Shown: positions 46,701-55,008 of the stretch, piece after piece
Layout of the letters: every line of letters begins with the position of its first letter
Position numbering within the stretch: position 1 is the stretch's first letter
Origin: Parabacteroides sp. Marseille-P3160
GTDB lineage: Bacteria; Bacteroidota; Bacteroidia; Bacteroidales; Tannerellaceae
Reading direction: 5' to 3'
Assembly (NCBI RefSeq): GCF_900162725.1
Contig: NZ_LT799418.1
Coordinates: 2,086,740 to 2,150,739, forward strand
DNA: 64,000 nt
Program-made: the position numbers and the translations under genes
Notes under the pieces: generated by a model
Database searches by the model: none
Told to the model about the DNA's origin: nothing
What the model saw: only the letters and a program-made list of their open reading frames with translations

Positions 46701-47287
46701 TCTATTGTAGGAAAAGGAATATAGGTGCTATGGCCAGGTTCTTTATTTACGCCAAAGATCTCTTCATTTTCCCATTCATGGTTTCCATGCATATTTTCCG
46801 CAGGCATCTTTTCTGAGGTAGCCTTCAATCTCCATGTTATCCCTTCGGTGGCTTTCAATAAAAGCGTGTTTCTTCGCGTATTTCCATCTTTTGCAGATAT
46901 AAATAAATTATTTTTTTTCGATTTTATTTCAAAAAGGTTATTCTCTTTACTTACAAGATTCCATTGCTGATTCTCGTTCGTTTTACTATAGTCCCACACA
47001 GAAAGCGTATTATTCCTTTCGCCCGATGCTCCTATATCAAAACTCTTTCCTGAAAAAGGATTATAGATGACATAAGCATCTCCGTTTTTTACAAAACGCC
47101 AATATTGACCTTTTGCTTTTGATTCTTTTTCGAGATAAAGCGGCGAATGATTTGCCGGATCTAACTTATTATCAAGCACCAATCCCGTGGGACTTACTAT
47201 TTTATACAATACCGTCTCTTTTATATCCTGCGCATAAGATAAGAGAAACATACACACGAAGACAAAACTGAAAGTCAATTTTTTCAT
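43724..47287 (-). CDS. GH2 beta-galactosidase (LacZ-like) with N-terminal ricin-type lectin domain
   Basis: A 1187-residue exported enzyme. After the signal peptide (to about SYAQ), residues 22-155 look like a beta-trefoil ricin/RICIN_14 lectin domain ([52 protein letters not shown]). The full GH2 architecture follows: sugar-binding domain ([35 protein letters not shown]), TIM barrel with acid/base Glu near 630 in [12 protein letters not shown] and nucleophile Glu near 694 in [15 protein letters not shown], and the LacZ-type C-terminal small-chain domain. It should cleave terminal beta-galactose in the periplasm or at the surface. The lectin domain implies tethering to a glycan. Confidence 0.92.
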   Translation of the reverse strand: [1187 protein letters not shown]

Positions 47288-47344
47288 ACTATCTTTATTT
47301 TTCGATTTTAATTTCTTAGATATTCCATTGTGAGTAAAAATACA

Positions 47345-47566
47345 TCATTCTCTCATTTCAGCTTCAAACTTATATATTTTATTCGAAGTATTGATCATCA
47401 TCTCTTTTATTGTTAAAGGATCATCGTCGCTTTGCTTTTTCAACCATGTCACTTGATGACTTATACTTCCATCATACTTCAGCTCCAGATAAGATAACAA
47501 GCTATAATAAATAGACTCTTGATTGATTTTTAATATGAATTGATATATCTTTATGATATGAAATAT
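47345..47566 (-). pseudogene. fragment of an unidentified gene (C-terminal part, no start codon)
   Basis: An open frame of 73 residues ends in a normal stop but has no start codon. It contains SIYYSLLSYLELKYDG, SHQVTWLKKQSDDDP and SNKIYKFEAEMRE, which read like genuine protein rather than noise. Its upstream end runs into the start of the divergent Cys-rich gene, where a stop closes the frame. I do not recognise the family. It is probably a remnant cut off by insertion of the DNA to its right. Confidence 0.35.
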
Positions 47567-47887
47567 TTATCTTTTATATTAGCTGTAACTGTATTACTAT
47601 TATCAGTAATGCCTTGCTGTCTTGAGGATAAATGTCTGTCAATACATACAGAAACTCTGAATACGGGAGACGACACATGCAATACTTGTGATGATTGTCC
47701 TGATAACAGCTATAGTTGTTGTTCCCCATTTCTACATTGTAATACTTGCACAGGGTTTCCGGAAGCGCGTTTCTATAATCCAATAACAATAGTATTAAAC
47801 TTAATATCTGATTGCAAATCAGATTATATATTTAAAGGAAACCTCCCTGATCTTATCTCTTCAATCTGGCAGCCGCCACAAGCATAA
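47558..47887 (+). CDS. small Cys-rich exported protein (DUF6660-like)
   Basis: About 109 residues from MKYLSFILAVTVLLLSVMPCC, a signal peptide. The mature protein has about eleven cysteines in the first half, mostly as CxxC or CC pairs (CCLEDKC, CNTCDDC, SYSCCSPFLHCNTC), which suggests metal binding or disulfide packing. The C-terminal WQPPQA end recalls small proteins called DUF6660 that precede TonB receptors in Bacteroidetes; that name is from memory. A TonB receptor follows after about 120 nt. A role in metal acquisition or sensing is inferred. An ATG six codons upstream is possible but less likely. Confidence 0.65.
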   Translation: MKYLSFILAVTVLLLSVMPCCLEDKCLSIHTETLNTGDDTCNTCDDCPDNSYSCCSPFLHCNTCTGFPEARFYNPITIVLNLISDCKSDYIFKGNLPDLISSIWQPPQA

Positions 47888-48006
47888 ATGAACTTATCTT
47901 TTGCAGGTTATACTAAATATTACCTGCAATTTTTACGGTAATACATTCTTTGTAGTATCGTAACTTTCATGCTATTTCCAATTGACAATTTAAAATATTT
48001 ATCATA

Positions 48007-50184
48007 ATGAAAATGAAATTTATACTGATGCTATTTTTAGCCGTCGGTTTTTCCAATATTTTTGCACAAAACATACTTATAGTAAAACTAATAGATTATG
48101 AGACAAAAGAACCTCTAATCGGTGCAAGCATTGTACTTCAAAACACGACAAACGGTACGTCTTCCGATATAGAAGGATGGGCGATACTCTCTAATATTCC
48201 GGACGGTAAACAGAAATTTGAAATTACTTATATAGGATATGAGAAGATCATAAAGGAGTTGGTATTCCCGTTGGCTTCGGACGGACCTATTGTTATCGGG
48301 ATCGAACCTGATGAGGAGATATTACAGGAAGTAGTTGTCTCTTCGACAAGGGGGACACGTACGTTTAAAGATATCCCTACCCGGATTGAGTTTATAAATG
48401 CCGAAGAATTAGGTGAAAAAGGTGTCATGAAACCCGGTGATATTCGTATGCTTCTGAATGAAAGTACGGGTATTATGACACAACAAACATCTGCGATATC
48501 AGGTAATTCGTCAATCCGTATTCAGGGTTTGGATGGCAGATATACTCAAATATTAAAAGACGGTTTCCCTGTATTTTCAGGTGCTGCCAGCGGATTAGGT
48601 TTGTTACAGACACCTCCCCTTGACTTAGAGCAAGTCGAAATAATAAAAGGTTCTTCTTCTACTTTATATGGTGGCGGCGCAATTGCGGGATTGGTAAACC
48701 TTATATCGAAAACACCTGAGACGGAAAGGGATTTTTCGATACACTTGAATGGGACAACAGGCAAAGGGCTTGATGTAAACAGCTTTTTCGGTCAAAAATT
48801 CAATAAAGCAGGTACTACTATATTTGCATCATATAATCGAAATTGGGCTTATGACCCGTCTGATGTAGGTCTTACCGCAATACCAAAATTTGACCGGTTT
48901 GTTCTGAATCCTAAATTATTCTTATATCTGTCTGAAAATACAAATTTTAATTTCGGTATGAACTCCATGTTAGAAAACCGTCTGGGCGGTGATATGAAGT
49001 ATGTAGAGGATAAAGGGGACGAAGGACATTCATATTTTGAAAGAAATAAAACACAGAGACACTCAAGCCAACTTACATTTGAACATCGCTTTGATAAACA
49101 AAACAGATTGGATGTAAAGAACAGCATAACTTATTTCAGCCGTAAAATAGAGATTCCCTATTTCAAATTTGATGGAGAACAACTCTCGTCTTTTTCGGAA
49201 ATATCTTATATACATACAAAAGAGAAGATGGAATGGGTAGCAGGTGCGAATGTTTGGACGGATAAGTTTACCGAAAAAAGGTTGACTGATTTTCCTTTGC
49301 GTGATTATAATATGAGCACTTTGGGCTTGTTTGTACAAAACAACACAAAAATAACAGATTGGATGAATCTTGAGAGCGGCTTGCGGACTGACTATATTAC
49401 AGATTATGGATTTGCAATATTACCCCGTCTATCGTCTCGCTTCAAGATAACTGAAAATTTTTCATCGCGTATAGGTGGCGGATTCGGATATAAAGCACCC
49501 TCTATTTTCTCGGAAGATAGCGAACGCATACAATTTCAAAATGTTTTGCCAATTGATGATGACAAGAACAAGTTGGAAAAAAGTTATGGGGCAAATGTGG
49601 ATTTTACTTACAAGACAAGTTTGTTTAATGATCAGGTCTTCTTGAGCATAAACCAGTTATTCTTTTATACTTACCTGAGAAATCCGCTTGAGTTACAAGC
49701 GACGGATGATAACCGTTGGCAGTTTAATAACATAGACGGTCATGTAGATAGTAAAGGCGCAGAAACCAATATGAAAATAAATTATAAAGATTTCGGCTTA
49801 TTTTTCGGATATACCTACACGGACGCAAAGGTTAAGGAAGATGGCAGGAGCTACCGGAAAGTCCTAACCCCTAAACATAAAATTAATTCTGTCTTAATGT
49901 ATGAGGTGGAAGATAAATGGAAAATCGGATTGGAAGCTTATTATACGGGAAAACAAAAATTGAATGACGGCAAAACAGGTCAGGACTACCTTATTTGCGG
50001 ATTAATGATGCAACGGATTTGGGAAAAATTCTCAATATATGCTAACTTTGAAAACTTTACAGATAGACGGCAAACAAGGTTCGATACTATTTATACGGGG
50101 TCGATGACTAAACCTGAATTTCGGGATATTTACGCACCATTGGATGGTTTTGTTATGAATGCAGGTATCATAATTAAATTATAA
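48007..50184 (+). CDS. TonB-dependent receptor, probably for metal or small-molecule uptake
   Basis: A 725-residue outer-membrane receptor. It has a signal peptide (to IFAQ), a CarboxypepD-like domain (VKLIDYETKEPLIGASIVLQNTTNGTSSDIEGW), then a TonB-box-like EVVVSSTRG and the plug (SIRIQGLDGRYTQILKDGFPVFSG, LEQVEIIKGSSSTLYGGGAIAGLVNLIS). The barrel ends GFVMNAGIIIKL. It is shorter than SusC and has no SusD, so it belongs to the siderophore/cobalamin/metal-type receptors. The adjacent Cys-rich protein points to a metal. Base composition is AT-rich and the gene lies in the accessory region. Substrate not determined. Confidence 0.88.
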   Translation: MKMKFILMLFLAVGFSNIFAQNILIVKLIDYETKEPLIGASIVLQNTTNGTSSDIEGWAILSNIPDGKQKFEITYIGYEKIIKELVFPLASDGPIVIGIEPDEEILQEVVVSSTRGTRTFKDIPTRIEFINAEELGEKGVMKPGDIRMLLNESTGIMTQQTSAISGNSSIRIQGLDGRYTQILKDGFPVFSGAASGLGLLQTPPLDLEQVEIIKGSSSTLYGGGAIAGLVNLISKTPETERDFSIHLNGTTGKGLDVNSFFGQKFNKAGTTIFASYNRNWAYDPSDVGLTAIPKFDRFVLNPKLFLYLSENTNFNFGMNSMLENRLGGDMKYVEDKGDEGHSYFERNKTQRHSSQLTFEHRFDKQNRLDVKNSITYFSRKIEIPYFKFDGEQLSSFSEISYIHTKEKMEWVAGANVWTDKFTEKRLTDFPLRDYNMSTLGLFVQNNTKITDWMNLESGLRTDYITDYGFAILPRLSSRFKITENFSSRIGGGFGYKAPSIFSEDSERIQFQNVLPIDDDKNKLEKSYGANVDFTYKTSLFNDQVFLSINQLFFYTYLRNPLELQATDDNRWQFNNIDGHVDSKGAETNMKINYKDFGLFFGYTYTDAKVKEDGRSYRKVLTPKHKINSVLMYEVEDKWKIGLEAYYTGKQKLNDGKTGQDYLICGLMMQRIWEKFSIYANFENFTDRRQTRFDTIYTGSMTKPEFRDIYAPLDGFVMNAGIIIKL

Positions 50185-50292
50185 GTTTGCAAACCTTTTT
50201 GTTGCTTTGGAAGACGTGATAGCCAATGTCTGTTTGCGGTCTATATCGAAAATCTTCGACAGGTCGATGATCGTGGGTTTTTTTGCCAGCAT
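50179..50292 (-). CDS. possible 37-residue ORF after the glutathione peroxidase gene
   Basis: MLAKKPTIIDLSKIFDIDRK begins 3 nt after the peroxidase stop and ends overlapping the TonB receptor stop on the other strand. The composition is protein-like, with a short helix-turn pattern, but there is no clear ribosome site and no recognisable family. It may be a real small protein, a gene remnant, or chance. Confidence 0.25.
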   Translation of the reverse strand: MLAKKPTIIDLSKIFDIDRKQTLAITSSKATKRFANL

Positions 50293-50295
50293 TTG

Positions 50296-50781
50296 TTATT
50301 CCGCTATAAGTTTCTGAATAGCTCCTTCAATTTTCGACGGATTCGTTATCGAAGCATAACGACGGACAATATGACCTTTTTTGTCAATCAGAAATTTGGT
50401 AAAATTCCACTTAATGGCATCTCCCAAGAACCCTTTTCCGTTTTCTTTCAGGTATTTATATAAAGGATGGGCATGATTTCCATTTACATCAATTTTGGCA
50501 AAAGTTGTAAATGTGGTTTTGTATTTCATTTCGCAAAAACCGGCAATTTCTTCATTTGTCCCGGGAGCCTGTTTCCCAAACTGATTACAAGGAAAATCCA
50601 ATATCTCAAAGCCTTTATCCTGATATTTAATATATAAATCCTGTAAATCTTTATATTGTGGGGTAAAGCCGCATGCCGTTGCCGTATTCACAATAAGTAA
50701 TACTTTCCCTTTATAGTTTGATAAAGGGATGTCATTGCCTTTGCTGTCTTTTACGGTAAAATCATATACATTCATCATCAT
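50296..50781 (-). CDS. glutathione peroxidase family protein
   Basis: A 161-residue thiol peroxidase of the GPx family. The active Cys lies in VNTATACGFTPQY, and the family motifs FPCNQFGKQAPG (with the partner Gln) and KWNFTKFLIDKKG (with the Trp-Asn) are intact. A second cysteine in FCEMKYKTTF is at the position used by thioredoxin-dependent GPx enzymes, which are the usual bacterial type. It reduces hydrogen and lipid peroxides in the cytoplasm. The first three codons are all Met or near-Met; the third ATG (50775) gives the typical MNVYDFTVKD start. Nearby aldehyde dehydrogenase and quinone reductase genes suggest a stress-response theme. Confidence 0.93.
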   Translation of the reverse strand: MMMNVYDFTVKDSKGNDIPLSNYKGKVLLIVNTATACGFTPQYKDLQDLYIKYQDKGFEILDFPCNQFGKQAPGTNEEIAGFCEMKYKTTFTTFAKIDVNGNHAHPLYKYLKENGKGFLGDAIKWNFTKFLIDKKGHIVRRYASITNPSKIEGAIQKLIAE

Positions 50782-50979
50782 ATGTTTTTATTATATACAA
50801 CAATCTCAACCGGTTTTTAGATTACTCAACCCCTAAATCCATCAATAATAAGGGGACATAGATATAAATACGATTCCAGCATTTTCGATTCTGTTATGTG
50901 CTCCATTTGCTATCTTATATTTATTTACTATTATCAGATTAAACCTTCACATGATTGTTTTATCAATTTCGAGATTATA

Positions 50980-51867
50980 TCAAATCCGATTAATCAATCT
51001 TACAATCTCATCAATCGCCCTTCTAGATTCCGGAAAGCCAAGTATCATCCACACATGCGGCATTCCCTCGTATTCATAATAGTTGATGTCTACACCTTCG
51101 GATTGGCACATGGATTTGAATTTTCGGGCATCGCAAACAAAAATATCGTGAGTACCTGTAAATATACTGATTTTGCCTAATCCTTTCAACGGACCATTAA
51201 TCGGACTAACAAGATAATTCTGCATATCTAAATCTCCTGCATACGCTTTACCAGCCATCTGCAAACCTTTTATACCAAGGAAGGCGTCTTTGGGGTCAAT
51301 TGTTTTCATTTCCGGATTGGATGTACTGATATCCAACCAAGGTGACAACAAGATGGTTTGTATTGGTGGTTCAATATCTTCATTTTTCATTTTTTGTGAT
51401 AAAGCTAGCGAGAAACCTCCTCCGGCAGAGTCACCCATCACTATAAGATTCTTTGCTCCGTGTCTTGCAAGCAATTTTTTATAAAGAGGTTCAACAACTT
51501 CGAATGCATCTTTGTATGTATACTTCGGGGCTAAAGGGTAATCAGGGAAAACCACGGTGCAACCAGAGTGTTTTATCAATCTGTAAACAAACTGCCAATG
51601 CTGAAGTGCTGCTGCGTGGATATACCCACCACCATGAAGGAAAAGCACGACCGTCTCTGCCGCATTCTGCAAAGGCGACAAGGTATATACATTCCATCTG
51701 TTGATTTGTCCCGTTTTAATGTTTACCTTTTGAAATAACCATTTGGGTGGTTCGGGGCGATAGCTTTTGGTATCAATTTTCCCCGAGCGCATCTCTTTTT
51801 CCCAACTGCCTTTCATATTGACCAGTCGAAGCAGGATCTGGAATATTTTACTTTGGATACTTGCCAT
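50980..51867 (-). CDS. alpha/beta hydrolase (HSL/acetyl-esterase type)
   Basis: A 295-residue cytoplasmic esterase or lipase of the hormone-sensitive-lipase family. The oxyanion motif HGGGYIHAA comes first, then the nucleophile elbow GDSAGGGFS; the Asp is probably in FTGTHDIFVCDARKF and the His in EGMPHVWMIL. The length is typical. It follows the aldehyde dehydrogenase gene by 13 nt on the same strand and is probably co-transcribed, so an ester-to-aldehyde-to-acid route for some small substrate is possible. The substrate cannot be inferred. Confidence 0.88.
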   Translation of the reverse strand: MASIQSKIFQILLRLVNMKGSWEKEMRSGKIDTKSYRPEPPKWLFQKVNIKTGQINRWNVYTLSPLQNAAETVVLFLHGGGYIHAAALQHWQFVYRLIKHSGCTVVFPDYPLAPKYTYKDAFEVVEPLYKKLLARHGAKNLIVMGDSAGGGFSLALSQKMKNEDIEPPIQTILLSPWLDISTSNPEMKTIDPKDAFLGIKGLQMAGKAYAGDLDMQNYLVSPINGPLKGLGKISIFTGTHDIFVCDARKFKSMCQSEGVDINYYEYEGMPHVWMILGFPESRRAIDEIVRLINRI

Positions 51868-51880
51868 AATAATTTACAAT

Positions 51881-53248
51881 TTAACTTAACAACTTTTTAA
51901 TCCACTTTAGTTTAAATGGCGTATGCGGATAATATTTCAGGTTAAACTCAATCCACGTCGGTTTGTCCAAAATGCTTTTATAATGTGTAAATGCCTTAAA
52001 TCCGGTATCGCCATGATACGAACCTATACCACTTTCCCCTGCTCCACCAAACGGAAGGTGAGGGTTTGTAATGTGCATCACACTATCATTCACGGCTCCG
52101 CCACCAAAAGAAACCTCTTTCAAAACCCTGTTTTTGATCGTTTTATCTTCGGTATACACGTAACAGGATAGCGGGCGTGGCCTTTCTTTCACCCAACCGA
52201 TGGCATGGGAAAGATTATCGTATTCGATGACAGGCAATATCGGTCCGAAGATCTCTTCCTGCATCACTTTGTCGTTAAAATCCACATTGGTCATTATCGT
52301 AGGTTCGATGTAACGGTTTTCCCTGTCTATTTTTCCACCGTAATACACTTTTGCCGGATCGATCAGCCCTGCAATACGTTCCAGATTCCTGTCATTTATG
52401 ATCTGTACATAGGTTCCGGCTTCAAAACTAAATTCATTGGCCTTGATCTCCGCAAGCAATGTATCCAAAAATTGCTGTTTCACCGAACGGTGCACCAGGA
52501 TATAATCGGGAGCAATACAGGTCTGTCCCGAATTGAGGAATTTTGCCCACACCAATCGTTTGACCGCCATTTTCATATTGCATTTTTCAGTAATGAAAGC
52601 CGGACTTTTGCCACCCAATTCCAGTGTAACCGGAGTAAGATGTTTTGCGGCAGCCTGATAAACAATACGCCCGACGGGAACACTTCCCGTAAAAAAGATT
52701 TTATCAAATTTCTGTTCCAGTAATTCTTTTGTTTCGGGAATACCTCCCTCTATGACTGCAATATATTGAGAGGCAAAATTTTCGTTGATAATCTTTGCCA
52801 TAATGCGACTGGTATTGGCGGGTAGTTCGCTTGGTTTGAGCACCACCGTACATCCTGCTGCAATTGCGGGGATCATAGGAGCAAACGACAGTTGATAAGG
52901 ATAGTTCCACGCACCAATAATCAAAGATACGCCCATCGGTTCGGGAATAATGTAACTCTTTGCAGGAAAGTTAACAAGATTGGTAGATACCCGTTTGACT
53001 TTTGTCCAACATTTTATTTTACTAATCGCCTCATCGATATCGCTGTATAAAAGAGATAGCTCATTGACATAGGTATCAAATTCGGATTTTTTGAAATCCA
53101 AGGCGATACCTTCTATCATTTCCTGCTCGTGTGCTTTCAATACATTTTTCAACTTTTTGAGCTGCCGCACCCTGAAATCGATAGGCTTTGTAGCTTCACT
53201 CAAAAAATATGCTCTCTGGTTGGTTACTATATTTTCAATATTTTCCAT
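51881..53248 (-). CDS. aldehyde dehydrogenase (class 3 / coniferyl-type)
   Basis: A 455-residue NAD(P)-dependent aldehyde dehydrogenase of the class-3/fatty-aldehyde group, which is shorter than the 480-500 residue classical forms. Motifs are IIGAWNYPYQLSFAPMIPAIAAGCTVVLKPSE, FFTGSVPVGRIV, the general base Glu in TLELGGKSPAF, and the catalytic Cys in NSGQTCIAPDY. The C-terminal INDRN...GGKIDRENRYIEPT and PFGGAGESGIGSYHG are normal. It is first in a two-gene unit with the alpha/beta hydrolase. It oxidises medium or long aliphatic or aromatic aldehydes; the physiological substrate is unknown. Confidence 0.93.
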   Translation of the reverse strand: MENIENIVTNQRAYFLSEATKPIDFRVRQLKKLKNVLKAHEQEMIEGIALDFKKSEFDTYVNELSLLYSDIDEAISKIKCWTKVKRVSTNLVNFPAKSYIIPEPMGVSLIIGAWNYPYQLSFAPMIPAIAAGCTVVLKPSELPANTSRIMAKIINENFASQYIAVIEGGIPETKELLEQKFDKIFFTGSVPVGRIVYQAAAKHLTPVTLELGGKSPAFITEKCNMKMAVKRLVWAKFLNSGQTCIAPDYILVHRSVKQQFLDTLLAEIKANEFSFEAGTYVQIINDRNLERIAGLIDPAKVYYGGKIDRENRYIEPTIMTNVDFNDKVMQEEIFGPILPVIEYDNLSHAIGWVKERPRPLSCYVYTEDKTIKNRVLKEVSFGGGAVNDSVMHITNPHLPFGGAGESGIGSYHGDTGFKAFTHYKSILDKPTWIEFNLKYYPHTPFKLKWIKKLLS

Positions 53249-53630
53249 TTTTCCAATATTTTTAATGACCTCTAAATGATTGACAGCACTAATACATTAA
53301 ACACCATTATCATAACTTATGTTCAGAAAATCTACCCAAACGGATTTTTCTCTGTTTTTATCCGCTTCTCTCTGCAGGAAGTAGGAGAATCTGTTGCTGC
53401 TACATGCAGAAAAGCAGAAAAAGTTTGATCTTGGTTATCCAATAACTTTTCTCGGTCTTTGATATAGGAACAAAGATTTATAAATCAACATCATTCCACA
53501 TTATCAATAAGAGGGTGATAATGTTCAAAAAGTCGTTTTTTATTATATTTGTGTTAGTCGGAAGGTAATTGTTTGACTACAAAATTAATAGAAGACTCTC
53601 GTATGAAAACGGGCAGTAGATAAGTAAGAA
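53249..53630. other. gene-free region upstream of aldehyde dehydrogenase
   Basis: No supportable coding sequence. A TATATTTG (-7-like) at 53544-53551 on the plus strand has no gene behind it, and a near-consensus AATCTTTG on the minus strand around 53470 could serve the aldehyde dehydrogenase with a long leader. Confidence 0.35.
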
Positions 53631-53870
53631 TTAAGTGCTTAGATGGTCGATGTCTATCCGTTGGCGAAATTCTTCTGCCATATCCCTGAAGTGTACAAGT
53701 AGGGTTTTCTATACGGTAGCGATTCCCTGAAAAGCATTTTTTACCTCAATGGCATTAACCGTTCCTGTTCGGTGTAAGATTTCTTTGTAATGGGAATGTA
53801 TCAGGAGATTAATTTTATTAATCTCCCTATTGAGTTCGACAGCAACATGGCTTTTGCCGATTGCCCTTGG
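53631..53870 (-). pseudogene. decayed tyrosine recombinase (N-terminal/core-binding fragment)
   Basis: The minus-strand frame reads IGKSHVAVELNREINKI, then LLIHSHYKEILHRTGTV, NAIEVKNAFQGIATV, an in-frame TAG, then KTLLVHFRDMAEEFRQRID and a stop. This is the arm- and core-binding (SAM-like) part of Bacteroidetes phage/conjugative-transposon integrases, in which a Gln codon would be expected at the TAG. The catalytic domain is missing and the N-terminus is cut where the palindromic repeat begins. It marks an old integration event. Confidence 0.65.
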
Positions 53871-53914
53871 TGCAAGGTGCAAGTTTATCTATATAGAGAT
53901 ACTTGCACCTTGCA
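53871..53914. repeat. 44-nt palindromic repeat, copy 1
   Basis: TGCAAGGTGCAAGT and its complement ACTTGCACCTTGCA flank an AT-rich centre (TATCTATATAGAG). It abuts the recombinase remnant and lies 67 nt past the quinone reductase stop. A second copy with the same arms occurs at 62882-62925. It is not followed by a T run. Confidence 0.85.
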
Positions 53915-53981
53915 TCAAAAGTTATTGTTCGGTCGTTGTTTGTTGTGTGACTTTATTCATGAACAACGGATGTTCTCAATA

Positions 53982-54947
53982 TCACGGGATTAGCAAAAGC
54001 TTTCCGATGGTGGCACGGCTTTCCATATCGGCATGAGCCTGACTGGCCTCCGCCAAGGGATATATGCCCCCGATTCGGATCTTCAACTTACCTTCGATAA
54101 CCCAATCAAAAAGCTGCTTAGTGTGCAAGCGTAGCAATTCTGGCGTATGGACGTGATCCATGAAAGCGGCATAGCCAATTTTGACACTTTTCGGCAGAGT
54201 GCTGATATCGAACACTCCGGGGCCACCGAGTACAGGACTGAACCAGCAGAAAGTGCCTGATCGACGGAGAGACGAAAGCGAAGCTTGAAACGTCGCTGGG
54301 CCGGAGCCATCGTAAACAACGTGTACGCCTTCGCCGGCCGTCAACCGGAGAACTTCATCAGCGAAGTTACCGCCAGAATCAACAATGACATGGTCTGCAC
54401 CTGCTTCTTTTGCAATCGACACTTTGCTTTCGTTTGAAACGCGTCCAATCACGGTTCCACCCCTAAGCTTAACGATTTGTGTTATCAGCATTCCTAATCC
54501 ACCAGCAGCGGCGTGAACAAGTGCAATATCATCCACTTGAATAGGATAAAAGTCCGTTGTGAAATGACTTGCCGTTAGTCCTTGCATCATAATAGATGCT
54601 GCTGTCCGGTCGTCTATTTCATCTGGAATGGGCACGAGTGCTGACGTTGGAATTGCAATTAGCTCAGCATAGCTCCCGGGGACATAGACCCATGCTACAC
54701 GCTGCCCAATCTGGAAATCATCGACACCTTTGCCAATGGCTACTATACTTCCAGCCCCCTCAACACCGATGATTTTGGGATCAGGTTCAGTCCAGAACAT
54801 ACCACGCCGGACGCCCGTATCCATGAAATTCACTCCAGCAGCGGTTACTTTGACAAGTACTTCACCGATACCTGGTATGGGATCCTTTCTCTCGACCAAT
54901 TCTAATACTTCAGGTTCTCCTGGTTTGTGCATTACAATAGCTTTCAT
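53982..54947 (-). CDS. NADPH:quinone oxidoreductase (zeta-crystallin type MDR)
   Basis: A 321-residue medium-chain reductase without zinc ligands. The N-terminal part is MKAIVMHKPGEPEVLELVERKDPIPGIGEVLVKVTAAGVNFMDTGVRRG. The quinone-reductase signature IMMQGLTASHFTTDFYPIQVDDIALVHAAAGGLGMLITQIVKLRGGTVIG contains the nucleotide-binding AAAGGLG. It catalyses one-electron reduction of quinones or reduces activated double bonds. It is on the same strand as the SDR 60 nt upstream and may be co-transcribed under the divergent HxlR regulator. Its base composition is less AT-rich than its neighbours, which hints at a separate origin. Confidence 0.93.
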   Translation of the reverse strand: MKAIVMHKPGEPEVLELVERKDPIPGIGEVLVKVTAAGVNFMDTGVRRGMFWTEPDPKIIGVEGAGSIVAIGKGVDDFQIGQRVAWVYVPGSYAELIAIPTSALVPIPDEIDDRTAASIMMQGLTASHFTTDFYPIQVDDIALVHAAAGGLGMLITQIVKLRGGTVIGRVSNESKVSIAKEAGADHVIVDSGGNFADEVLRLTAGEGVHVVYDGSGPATFQASLSSLRRSGTFCWFSPVLGGPGVFDISTLPKSVKIGYAAFMDHVHTPELLRLHTKQLFDWVIEGKLKIRIGGIYPLAEASQAHADMESRATIGKLLLIP

Positions 54948-55008
54948 TTTATCTATTCCTTTCTTTAAGTGATTATTTTTGATTTTTCGGTTTATCTAAT
55001 TCCATTTT

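Noticed and set aside
53790-54036. Two short plus-strand frames around the recombinase remnant
   Set aside because: They are antisense to the recombinase fragment and the palindrome, with no protein-like features.
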